From assembly GCA_021782675.1 (NCBI GenBank), contig JAJXUS010000140.1, positions 1 through 6,032 of the forward strand: a DNA stretch of 6,032 nt, written 5' to 3'. The stretch is from Acidobacteriota bacterium (lineage in GTDB: Bacteria > Acidobacteriota > Terriglobia > Terriglobales > Acidobacteriaceae). Position numbers and translations under genes: made by a program. The notes under the pieces were generated by a model. The model was not told the DNA's origin. It searched no databases and worked only from the letters and a program-made list of their open reading frames with translations. Below, in pieces: positions 1 to 5,305 of this stretch (position 1 is its first letter; the number at the start of each line of letters is the position of its first letter).

Positions 1-186
1 CAAGCACGAAACTCTGTTTTGGCAATAATAGTTTTCCTATGGTACTTAGCACCAATCTTGCATGCATGGTTCATGTGCCAGGGATTTGTTTTTGATTTTA
101 TAGGTTTTACCGCGCTTCTAGCACTGGCTCTTCTCACACACAGGTTGAGACATTCGACCGAATGGTCGAATGTTTGGTCTCTTTAA
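1..186 (+). CDS. 3' end of a probable integral membrane protein (5' end outside window)
   Basis: Frame 1 is open from the first base to a TAA at 184-186 and gives 61 residues. The product is strongly hydrophobic, with two likely membrane segments: roughly residues 5-21 (VLAIIVFLWYLAPIL) and residues 29-46 (FVFDFIGFTALLALALL). A basic, polar tail follows (THRLRHSTEWSNVWSL). This pattern suits the C-terminus of a polytopic membrane protein better than a chance open frame, but no family is recognisable. The first 120 bases are about 39% GC, well below the rest of the window, and third positions are often A or T, unlike the neighbours. That could mean horizontal acquisition or non-coding DNA that is open by chance. 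The gene converges on scoB with 19 bp between the two stops. The palindrome at 150-173 lies inside its last codons. Confidence 0.45.
   Translation, partial: QARNSVLAIIVFLWYLAPILHAWFMCQGFVFDFIGFTALLALALLTHRLRHSTEWSNVWSL
150..173. repeat. Perfect 10-bp inverted repeat with 4-nt spacer
   Basis: ACATTCGACC (150-159) and GGTCGAATGT (164-173) are exact reverse complements around GAAT. Outside them, GAGAC (147-151) and GTCTC (177-181) could extend the pairing with a bulge. The repeat overlaps the last codons of the left-edge open frame and lies 33 bp past the scoB stop. It has no clear T-run on either side, so a classical intrinsic terminator is not obvious. It could be a hairpin that protects or ends the converging transcripts. 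The GACC-N4-GGTC core also resembles a dimeric repressor operator such as TetR-family sites. The repeat is seen directly; its function is inference. Confidence 0.6.
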
Positions 187-205
187 GTAGAAGCAAGGCC
201 GCCTG

Positions 206-883
206 CTAGACGTTCATCTCCCGCAGGCCGCGGCTTACCAGCAGCTTCGGTTCTGTCGCAGCCTGCACCTGTTCGACCGTTACGCCGGGCGCGATCTCTT
301 CCAGCAGCAGGCCCTCCGGCGTTACGCGGATATAGGCCAGCTCGGTGATGATTGTGTCCACCACCTTCAGGCCGGTGATGGGCAGGGTACAGCGGCGCAG
401 AATTTTGGGCTTGCCGTCGCGCGTGGTGTGCTCCATGGCGATGACGACGCGGCGGGCGCCGGCCACCAGGTCCATGGCGCCGCCCATCCCCTTGACCATC
501 TTGCCCGGAATCATCCAGTTGGCGAGGTTCCCTTCCTCGTCCACCTCCATCGCCCCCAGCATGCTCAGGTCAATATGACCGCCGCGGATCATGGCAAAGG
601 AGTCGGCGCTCGAGAAATAGGACGTTCCCGGCAGCTCGCTGACCGTCTCCTTGCCGGCGTTGATCAGGTCAGGGTCCTCCTGGCCCGGCAACGGATACGG
701 CCCGACGCCCAGCATGCCGTTCTCCGACTGCAGCACCACCTGCATGCCAGCGGGAACATAGTTGGCGATCAAGGTCGGCATGCCGATGCCCAGATTGACG
801 TAAAAGCCGTCGCGCAGCTCCTGCGCCGCGCGCCGCGCGATCTGTTCGGCGGCGCCGCTGCGCACTTTCGGTTTTGGTGCCAT
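206..883 (-). CDS. scoB: 3-oxoacid (succinyl-CoA type) CoA-transferase subunit B
   Basis: This is the beta subunit of a family I CoA-transferase. Together with subunit A it moves CoA from an acyl-CoA donor, typically succinyl-CoA, to acetoacetate or a related 3-oxoacid in the cytoplasm. The 225-residue product has the usual length. It begins with the conserved region around [15 protein letters not shown] (residues 28-42). It then carries LQSENGMLG (51-59), in which E54 matches the catalytic glutamate that forms the covalent CoA thioester. Family-typical [15 protein letters not shown] (101-115) and [19 protein letters not shown] (122-140) follow. I chose the ATG at 883 because it gives the family length. 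A GTG at 940, preceded by AAGGGG on the - strand, would add 19 poorly conserved residues and is a real alternative. Subunit A lies upstream on the same strand, 372 bp away instead of adjacent. The stop is TAG at 206-208. The exact substrate is not fixed by sequence. Confidence 0.95.
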   Translation of the reverse strand: MAPKPKVRSGAAEQIARRAAQELRDGFYVNLGIGMPTLIANYVPAGMQVVLQSENGMLGVGPYPLPGQEDPDLINAGKETVSELPGTSYFSSADSFAMIRGGHIDLSMLGAMEVDEEGNLANWMIPGKMVKGMGGAMDLVAGARRVVIAMEHTTRDGKPKILRRCTLPITGLKVVDTIITELAYIRVTPEGLLLEEIAPGVTVEQVQAATEPKLLVSRGLREMNV

Positions 884-954
884 CGTTGCGCTGTGCGGCT
901 GTCCTGCCTCCGCACTCTTTGCATTCGATAGAGTATTCACAGCAGGTTTGCCCC

Positions 955-1251
955 TTGTTTGCTTCTTATCTTCGTTCGCGTCCGCCGTCGCTGCTGCGCG
1001 GCAATCTGATGGTTCTGGGCAGCCTGGGCGCATCGTTTCTGATTGCGCGCTTCCCGTTCAACCAGCCGCAACCGGCCATCGTCGTTCCCCTGCTGGTCGC
1101 GATTCTTGGCATGGCGGAGACGTTTCGCTGCCTGCGGCGCCAATGGAGCTTCTACCACGGCGCTGTCATGCTGAGCCTGTACATGGATGTTATGGCGCTG
1201 GCGATGATTGTATTTCTCGCCATATTTCCCCTTCTGGTGCGCCTCCGTTAG
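955..1251 (+). CDS. Small predicted three-helix membrane protein, unknown function, lying between scoA and scoB
   Basis: From a TTG at 955 this encodes 98 residues with three likely membrane helices. They are about residues 19-33 ([15 protein letters not shown]), 40-58 ([19 protein letters not shown]) and 67-95 ([26 protein letters not shown]). A basic N-terminus ([13 protein letters not shown]) and the cytosolic-looking motif [11 protein letters not shown] flank them. The antisense frame gives only a Gln/Arg/His-rich shadow, so the + strand is the likely coding strand. The start is uncertain. The ATG at 1009 gives 80 residues but has no visible ribosome site and would drop the basic leader. 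The TTG at 955 has a weak GCAGG upstream. The TAG stop (1249-1251) lies only 4 bp from the scoA stop on the other strand, so the two genes are tail to tail. It sits inside the scoA-scoB gap and antisense to a joint transcript. I do not recognise the family. Confidence 0.65.
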   Translation: MFASYLRSRPPSLLRGNLMVLGSLGASFLIARFPFNQPQPAIVVPLLVAILGMAETFRCLRRQWSFYHGAVMLSLYMDVMALAMIVFLAIFPLLVRLR

Positions 1252-1255
1252 GCAG

Positions 1256-1951
1256 CTACGGCGTCCGCAGCGTGCGCCGCTCAATACGTTTCTCGTAGTG
1301 CTCGCCGACGACCAGCCGCTGCACGTAGATTCCGGGCGTCATCACCATATCCGGGTCGATCTCGCCCGGCCCCACCAGTTGCTCAACTTCCACAATGGTG
1401 ACGCGGGCCGCGGTCGCCATCATCGGGCTGAAGTTCCGCGCCGTTTTGCGGTAGACCAGATTGCCGAGCCGGTCGGCTTTCCAGGCCTTGATCAGGGCGA
1501 AGTCGGCCTTCAGCCAGCGCTCCATCAGGTACTGTTTGCCGTCGAACTCGCGCGTCTCCTTGCCCTCCGCCACCACGGTACCGACCCCTGCCGGGGTGAA
1601 AAAGGCGGGAATACCCGCTCCGCCGGCGCGGATGCGCTCGGCCAGCGTGCCTTGCGGCACCAGCGTAAGTTGCAGCGTACCGGCCAGAACCTGCTGCTCC
1701 AGCAGCCGGTTTTCGCCCACGTAGCTGCCGGTATGGCCGTCGATCATGCCGGCCTCCAGCATTTTGCCCATGGCAAAGCCGTCCACGCCCATGTTGTTGC
1801 TGATGGTCTTCAGGTGCTTCGGGCCGGCGGCAACCAGCGCCTCAATTAGATTTTCCGGGGTGCCGCACAGCCCGAAGCCACCAACCATCAGCGTAGCGCC
1901 GTCGGGGATATCAGCAACAGCCTCTTGGGCGCTTGGCCAGACTTTATTCAT
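1256..1951 (-). CDS. scoA: 3-oxoacid (succinyl-CoA type) CoA-transferase subunit A
   Basis: This is the alpha subunit of the family I CoA-transferase and partner of the scoB product. The 231-residue product has the usual length. It shows the CoA-transferase signature DGATLMVGGFGLCGTP (residues 17-32), the YVGEN segment (77-81) and the highly typical ERIRAGGAGIPAFFTPAGVGT (105-125). The C-terminal half keeps KADFALIKAWKADRLGNL and the GEIDPDMVMTPGIYV region. The ATG at 1951 starts the protein at the expected place (MNKVWPSAQEAVADIPDG). AGGA lies 12 nt upstream on the - strand, a rather long spacing. A frame extension up to 2023 adds nothing family-like. No other same-strand gene follows before scoB; the 372-bp gap contains an opposite-strand gene. 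Co-expression of A and B would need a transcript running antisense through that gene, or a separate scoB promoter. Confidence 0.95.
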   Translation of the reverse strand: MNKVWPSAQEAVADIPDGATLMVGGFGLCGTPENLIEALVAAGPKHLKTISNNMGVDGFAMGKMLEAGMIDGHTGSYVGENRLLEQQVLAGTLQLTLVPQGTLAERIRAGGAGIPAFFTPAGVGTVVAEGKETREFDGKQYLMERWLKADFALIKAWKADRLGNLVYRKTARNFSPMMATAARVTIVEVEQLVGPGEIDPDMVMTPGIYVQRLVVGEHYEKRIERRTLRTP

Positions 1952-2240
1952 CGCGTTTGCATTTCCTGAAGAACATTGGAGGATATCGCACGCCGGGGCG
2001 AATCGCCACACGGCGCGGGCCATCGAACGGCCGGAGTGACAGAAAAATCTTCCGAAATTTCCTCAGGCATCCGCAACTTTCCGTCCGCATCTTACGTCTT
2101 GACTGACGATAGCGGCGATTTTTGCCGGGCAGCCCGTTTCAATCGATCACCACAGCTTCCCGAGCACGGATGGGATCTGCGGCGCCAGGCACGCCAACCC
2201 TGGCTTCTGTCTGCAGAAGCCGTTACCGGCGGAGGCTCGC
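1952..2240. other. Divergent intergenic region between scoA and the secreted-protein gene
   Basis: No credible gene is seen in these 289 bp; open frames here look like shadows. It must hold the promoter for scoA (leftward) and for the gene at 2241 (rightward). A TTGACT at 2099-2104 resembles a sigma70 -35 box for the rightward gene, but no good -10 box follows at the right spacing, so I do not call a promoter. No strong hairpin or operator stands out. Confidence 0.5.
2231..2235 (+). promoter_or_regulatory. Shine-Dalgarno site for the gene at 2241
   Basis: GGAGG lies 5 nt before the ATG at 2241. It fixes this start, which is also the one that yields a clean signal peptide. Confidence 0.75.
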
Positions 2241-3098
2241 ATGAAAGCCACTCTTTCCGCGCTGCTGGCCCTTATGGCGCTGGCGCCCGCATCCGGCTAC
2301 GCAGCGGAGCAACTGATTCCAGCCGGCACCCTCATCCAGTGCACGGTCACCGACCCCACAATCTCCTCAAAAGCCATCGCGGTCGGGGATCCGGTGCTCT
2401 GCCAGATCAGCCACTTCACCCTCTACGGACGTCCAGTCCTGCCCTATGGCAGTTATCTGATGGGCGAATTCAAAGAATACAAAGACCCCGGCCACTTTGT
2501 CGGCAAGGGCTGGATGGACCTGGAGTTTGACCGAATCGCCACGCCCAGTGGCGAGCTGCCGATCGAAGCCAAGGTGGTTGCGACCCCAAAGTATCCCGTG
2601 GACCGCAAGGGCAGGATCGACGGCAAAGGACACCCCGTTCGTGATGCCGTCGAGTGGTCCATCCCGATTCTCTGGCCGATCGACGTGCTGAATCTTCCCC
2701 GCCGCGGGCCGCGGCCCGTATTAAAAGCAGAGTCGCTTCTGACGCTGAAGATGATGGATACCGTTCTGATTCCCGATACAACGGCGAATCCGTACCAGCC
2801 ATCGACGGCCGGCGCCGGAGCCGGGCCGACGCTGCGGCGTCGCCCGACGAGCGGTGGCGGCGTGCCGGCTGCAACACAGGTGTCAGCCCCGGTGCGTCCG
2901 CTTACCATCCTTGCCACCTATGACGGCTATACCCGGCTGGCGAGACGCTATTGGTTTCAGGGTGGAACCCGGGTGGTGTGGGTCGCCCAGAATGGCAATG
3001 CTTATTCGTTTCCGATTGAGCATTTGGACCTGAGCAAAACCATCGCAATGAACCAGGAGCGCGGCGTGAACTTCGTCATCCGCTCGCGCGGGGATTAG
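2241..3098 (+). CDS. Secreted two-domain protein of unknown function
   Basis: The 285-residue product starts with a Sec-type signal peptide: MK, then a hydrophobic core (LSALLALMALAPASG), then a likely cut near GYA-AEQ at residue 21. Residues about 25-178 look beta-rich. The pattern IPAGTLIQCTVTD, VLPYGSYLMGEF (66-77), then WMDLEFDRIATPSGELPIEA (91-110) loosely recalls the VirB10/TrbI C-terminal barrel layout of G-T-x-I, L-P-x-G-S and a late R-I-x-P-x-G. This is a resemblance, not an assignment. Two cysteines (C34, C54) could pair outside the cytoplasm. A Pro/Gly/Ala/Thr-rich linker with RRR (about 181-219) leads to a second small beta domain (220-283: TILATYDGYTRLARRYWF, then VVWVAQNGNAYSFPIEHLDL). 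The gene stands alone on its strand, divergent from scoA and convergent with the ABC ATPase, with 45 bp between the stops. It probably acts in the periplasm or outer envelope. I do not recognise the family. Confidence 0.85.
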   Translation: MKATLSALLALMALAPASGYAAEQLIPAGTLIQCTVTDPTISSKAIAVGDPVLCQISHFTLYGRPVLPYGSYLMGEFKEYKDPGHFVGKGWMDLEFDRIATPSGELPIEAKVVATPKYPVDRKGRIDGKGHPVRDAVEWSIPILWPIDVLNLPRRGPRPVLKAESLLTLKMMDTVLIPDTTANPYQPSTAGAGAGPTLRRRPTSGGGVPAATQVSAPVRPLTILATYDGYTRLARRYWFQGGTRVVWVAQNGNAYSFPIEHLDLSKTIAMNQERGVNFVIRSRGD

Positions 3099-3143
3099 CG
3101 ATCGCAAGCGAAGGACTCTTTCAACGGTGGCTGATCGCCGCCC

Positions 3144-4058
3144 CTATCCATCCGCTGGCAGGCGCACCCAGTGCCCGGGGCATACCTCGCGCAGTTCTCC
3201 TTCGGCCGTGGTCTCGTGAAATATCTCCCGCGCCACTGGCCCGTCTTTCGGCATCTGCAGTGTGGGTACGGCCGCCAGCAGACTGCGGGTATATGCATGC
3301 TGCGGATTGGCAAACAACTCCGCACAGGACGCCGTCTCCACGATCTTTCCGTGGCGCATGACGCCCACCCGCTGCGCCACCTGCGCGACCACTGCCAGAT
3401 CATGCGAGATAAACAGCAGCGCCGCCTGCGACTCTTCCTGCAACGTGCGCAACAGCTCTAAAATCTGCGCCTGAACCGTCACATCAAGTGCGGTTGTTGG
3501 CTCGTCAGCAATCAGCAGACCCGGGCGGTTGATGAGCGCCATGGCAATGACAATGCGCTGGCGTTGTCCGCCTGAAAACTGATGCGGGTAATCATGGTAC
3601 CGCCGGGCAGGCTCAGGAATGGCAACTGCGGCCAGTGCCTGCACCGTTTGCTCCCGCACCTCAGCGCGAGATAGTTTGGGGTTGTGGATGCGCAGCGCTT
3701 CGGCCACCTGCGCCCCGACGGGCATCACCGGGTTCAGCGCCGTCATCGGCTCCTGGAAGATGATTGCGGCATCGCGGCCGCGGCGCGCGGTCATGGCGTC
3801 TGCCGGAAGCTGCAGCCAGTCCTGACCGCGAAAGGTAACGGTGCCGGTCACGTTTGCTCGCGGATCCAGCAGTCGCAGGATGGCATACGACGTAACAGAC
3901 TTGCCCGAGCCGGACTCGCCCACCAGGGCAAAGGACTCGCCGGATTCGATGGAAAAGCTCAAATGATCGACGGCGCGACGTACGCCGGCGTCGGAGCGAA
4001 AGTCAACCACGAGGTCTTTGACGGCGAGTAGCGAAGGCACGCAACCATCGTAGAGCAT
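3144..4058 (-). CDS. Opp/Dpp-type (peptide/nickel family) ABC transporter ATP-binding protein
   Basis: The 304-residue product is the nucleotide-binding subunit of a peptide-type ABC importer, energising transport from the cytoplasmic face. All motifs are intact: Walker A GESGSGKS (47-54), Q-loop FQEP (101-104, Q102), signature FSGGQRQR (161-168), Walker B LLIADEP (181-187, E186), D-loop TALD (189-192) and H-loop ISHD (217-220, H219). The C-terminal oligopeptide-family extension begins at [15 protein letters not shown] (251-265) and ends with PGHWVRL (294-300). Between these, the IPG and Cys-rich GCxFxPRC stretch usual in OppD/DppD is absent and only C293 remains, so the protein is somewhat short. 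No permease, binding protein or second ATPase is in the window, so it may serve permeases encoded elsewhere. The ATG at 4058 is supported by GGAGGA 9 nt upstream. That site is partly inside a hairpin. Ligand unknown. Confidence 0.93.
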   Translation of the reverse strand: MLYDGCVPSLLAVKDLVVDFRSDAGVRRAVDHLSFSIESGESFALVGESGSGKSVTSYAILRLLDPRANVTGTVTFRGQDWLQLPADAMTARRGRDAAIIFQEPMTALNPVMPVGAQVAEALRIHNPKLSRAEVREQTVQALAAVAIPEPARRYHDYPHQFSGGQRQRIVIAMALINRPGLLIADEPTTALDVTVQAQILELLRTLQEESQAALLFISHDLAVVAQVAQRVGVMRHGKIVETASCAELFANPQHAYTRSLLAAVPTLQMPKDGPVAREIFHETTAEGELREVCPGHWVRLPADG

Positions 4059-4067
4059 TCCTTCAAT

Positions 4068-4073
4068 TCCTCC
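4068..4073 (-). promoter_or_regulatory. Shine-Dalgarno site of the ABC ATPase, partly inside a hairpin arm
   Basis: On the - strand this reads GGAGGA, 9 nt before the ATG at 4058, so it decides that start. Its first three bases (4071-4073) are the end of the 3' arm of the hairpin at 4071-4100. If the hairpin forms in the mRNA, half the site is paired. Confidence 0.65.
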
Positions 4074-4100
4074 ACCCAGGCCTGCGGCGGCCTGGGTGGA
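4071..4100 (-). repeat. Perfect 12-bp stem, 6-nt loop hairpin between ferritin-like gene and ABC ATPase
   Basis: TCCACCCAGGCC (4071-4082) and GGCCTGGGTGGA (4089-4100) are exact reverse complements around TGCGGC. The GC-rich stem would be very stable. It lies 42 bp past the stop of the ferritin-like gene and 12 bp before the ATPase start, both on the - strand. On that strand no T-run follows (the next bases are GGAATTGAAGG), so it is not a standard intrinsic terminator. It could be an attenuating or RNA-stabilising hairpin, or one that masks the ribosome site. The + strand side is only mildly T-rich and no + gene ends here. Confidence 0.8.
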
Positions 4101-4142
4101 CCCGTCCTCTTTGCCTTGCGTCGATTGCGGATGCCCTCGGAA

Positions 4143-5039
4143 TTAGTCCGTGGGATACGATCCCGACACTGGCAAAGAGACCGAGCTTTGATTTGCCAGC
4201 GCCGTTCCCAGGGAAAATCCTGGCCCGGTGCTGGGTGTCAGAAAAGGAGTGAGCGCAGCCACGGCGGAGTTTGGCCCGTTGTAGATGGACATGATTCCGT
4301 CCAGTTGCTCGTAGGCAAGATTGTTGGCGGGGTTTTCGTTGCCGATCACCCGGCCCAGAACGCGATGTTCCGCCTCAATGCCAAGGATCGACGCGGCGAC
4401 CTTGGCGAAATACTCGTAATCGTTCGCCGAATACTTGGCGTCCGCCCCGGTCAGCTGCCCGGCTCGCGCCAGCGCTGCCTTGTAGGACATCTCCTGAATG
4501 ACATTGAGGTATGCCCCGATAAAGGCATTTTCCAAGGCATTAAGAATCCCCAGGAACGCCGGGAGTGTATTGAACGTGCCATTGGGAAAATAAAACGTCT
4601 GATAGGGATCAGCCGCTGGACTGGAGAGGCCCAGACCGGCGCGGAACACATCGGCATGGCTAATCTCTTCAGTCAATGCAGCGCGCAGATAATCCACGTT
4701 GCCCGCGTTTCCACTGGCAGAAGGATGCGCTGCGGAACCGGCCGGGCCGGCAAGGTTCCGATCCTGGATCACAGAGCCAACCAGACCGTTGTAATAAAAC
4801 GTCGTCGCCAGATCCTCAGCGATTAGAAAAGCGGTGAAGATCTCCGCCGTTGTGTCCTGCTGCTGATAGGGATTGACCTGCGGCGCGGCTGCGGCAGCGG
4901 ATGCCGGCCGGCTGGTGAGCAATACACCGGACGCGGCGGCGCCGATGCCGAGCAGACTTGCCTTCCGCATGAAATTCCGGCGGTCAACGGTGGCATTCCT
5001 TACCACTTCAAGCGGCGATGGAGTATGTGTGGGCTTCAT
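4143..5039 (-). CDS. Tat-exported ferritin-like domain protein (desiccation-related/Ferritin_2 type)
   Basis: The 298-residue product opens with a twin-arginine signal. DRRNFMRK (19-26) precedes a hydrophobic stretch (ASLLGIGAAASGVLL) and an Ala-rich cut region around ASA-AAA (46-51), so it is predicted to be exported folded. The mature part is a four-helix ferritin-like bundle with a complete candidate diiron ligand set: E75 in helix 1 (IAEDLATTFYY), E125-x-x-H128 in helix 2 (LTEEISHAD), E170 in helix 3 (ALENAFIGAYL) and E222-x-x-H225 in helix 4 (GIEAEHRVL). The Ser/Gly/Pro-rich tail (252-298) has no recognised motif. Related proteins are called ferritin-like or desiccation-related. A redox, metal or stress role outside the cytoplasm is inferred, not shown. 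The ATG at 5039 is fixed by GAGGA 8 nt upstream and the Tat layout. An extension to 5081 adds 14 unhelpful residues. A paralogue lies immediately upstream on the same strand. Confidence 0.9.
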   Translation of the reverse strand: MKPTHTPSPLEVVRNATVDRRNFMRKASLLGIGAAASGVLLTSRPASAAAAAPQVNPYQQQDTTAEIFTAFLIAEDLATTFYYNGLVGSVIQDRNLAGPAGSAAHPSASGNAGNVDYLRAALTEEISHADVFRAGLGLSSPAADPYQTFYFPNGTFNTLPAFLGILNALENAFIGAYLNVIQEMSYKAALARAGQLTGADAKYSANDYEYFAKVAASILGIEAEHRVLGRVIGNENPANNLAYEQLDGIMSIYNGPNSAVAALTPFLTPSTGPGFSLGTALANQSSVSLPVSGSYPTD

Positions 5040-5047
5040 TGGAGTGT

Positions 5048-5052
5048 TCCTC
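5048..5052 (-). promoter_or_regulatory. Shine-Dalgarno site of the Tat-exported ferritin-like gene
   Basis: The - strand reads GAGGA with an 8-nt spacer to the ATG at 5039. It supports this start over the GTG at 5081. The promoter must lie upstream of this site and after the terminator at 5220, but no clear -35/-10 pair is visible. Confidence 0.7.
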
Positions 5053-5219
5053 AGAAAAGGGTTGGTCGAGTGAGTGAACAACTCGTCGCAGAGCGGGGGA
5101 AACGGGGCGGCGGGTCGCGGAGTGGAACGGCGCTATCCGGAGAACGGACGGCTTCGTCTTGCGGATTGCGGGTCTTTTAAAAAGGTGGTGAAAGCGGAGA
5201 GGAAAACCCGAGGGGCAGC

Positions 5220-5265
5220 AAAAACACGGCGCAGACCCCGGAATGCTTCTCCGGAATCCGCGCCG
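5220..5265 (-). terminator. Intrinsic terminator of the upstream ferritin-like gene
   Basis: On the - strand CGGCGC (5265-5260) pairs with GCGCCG (5232-5227). Inside, CCGGA (5254-5250) pairs with TCCGG (5242-5238), with a small loop and a short mismatched region between the two stems. The hairpin is followed at once by TGTTTTT (5226-5220). It starts about 40 bp after the stop at 5306, where a terminator for that gene is expected. It implies that the two ferritin-like genes are mostly separate transcription units. Confidence 0.75.
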
Positions 5266-5305
5266 CGCGTTGGGTTGTTGTTTTGCCGACGGACCGAAGC
5301 CTGGA

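Noticed and set aside
937..1284. 115-codon - strand open frame in the scoA-scoB gap
   Set aside because: It is the Gln/Arg/His-rich antisense shadow of the + strand membrane-protein gene, and it overlaps the scoA 3' end.
1948..1962. Mini-ORF of four codons (MQTR) overlapping the scoA start by ATGA
   Set aside because: AGGA is almost touching its ATG, too close to be a working ribosome site. An ORF this short is expected by chance.
2099..2127. TTGACT as a sigma70 promoter for the gene at 2241
   Set aside because: No credible -10 box at 16-18 bp spacing; a single -35-like hexamer is not enough.
2705..2718. Perfect 14-bp palindrome CGGGCCGCGGCCCG
   Set aside because: It lies inside the secreted-protein gene and encodes RRGPRP. 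Such GC palindromes are common in GC-rich coding DNA.
3098..3138. GCGATC ... GATCGC inverted pair between the convergent stops as a bidirectional terminator
   Set aside because: Only 6 bp of stem around a 29-nt loop and no T-run on either side. Too weak to call.
5040..5219. Promoter of the ferritin-like gene at 4143-5039
   Set aside because: One must exist if the terminator works, but I could find no convincing -35/-10 or ECF-type pair by eye.
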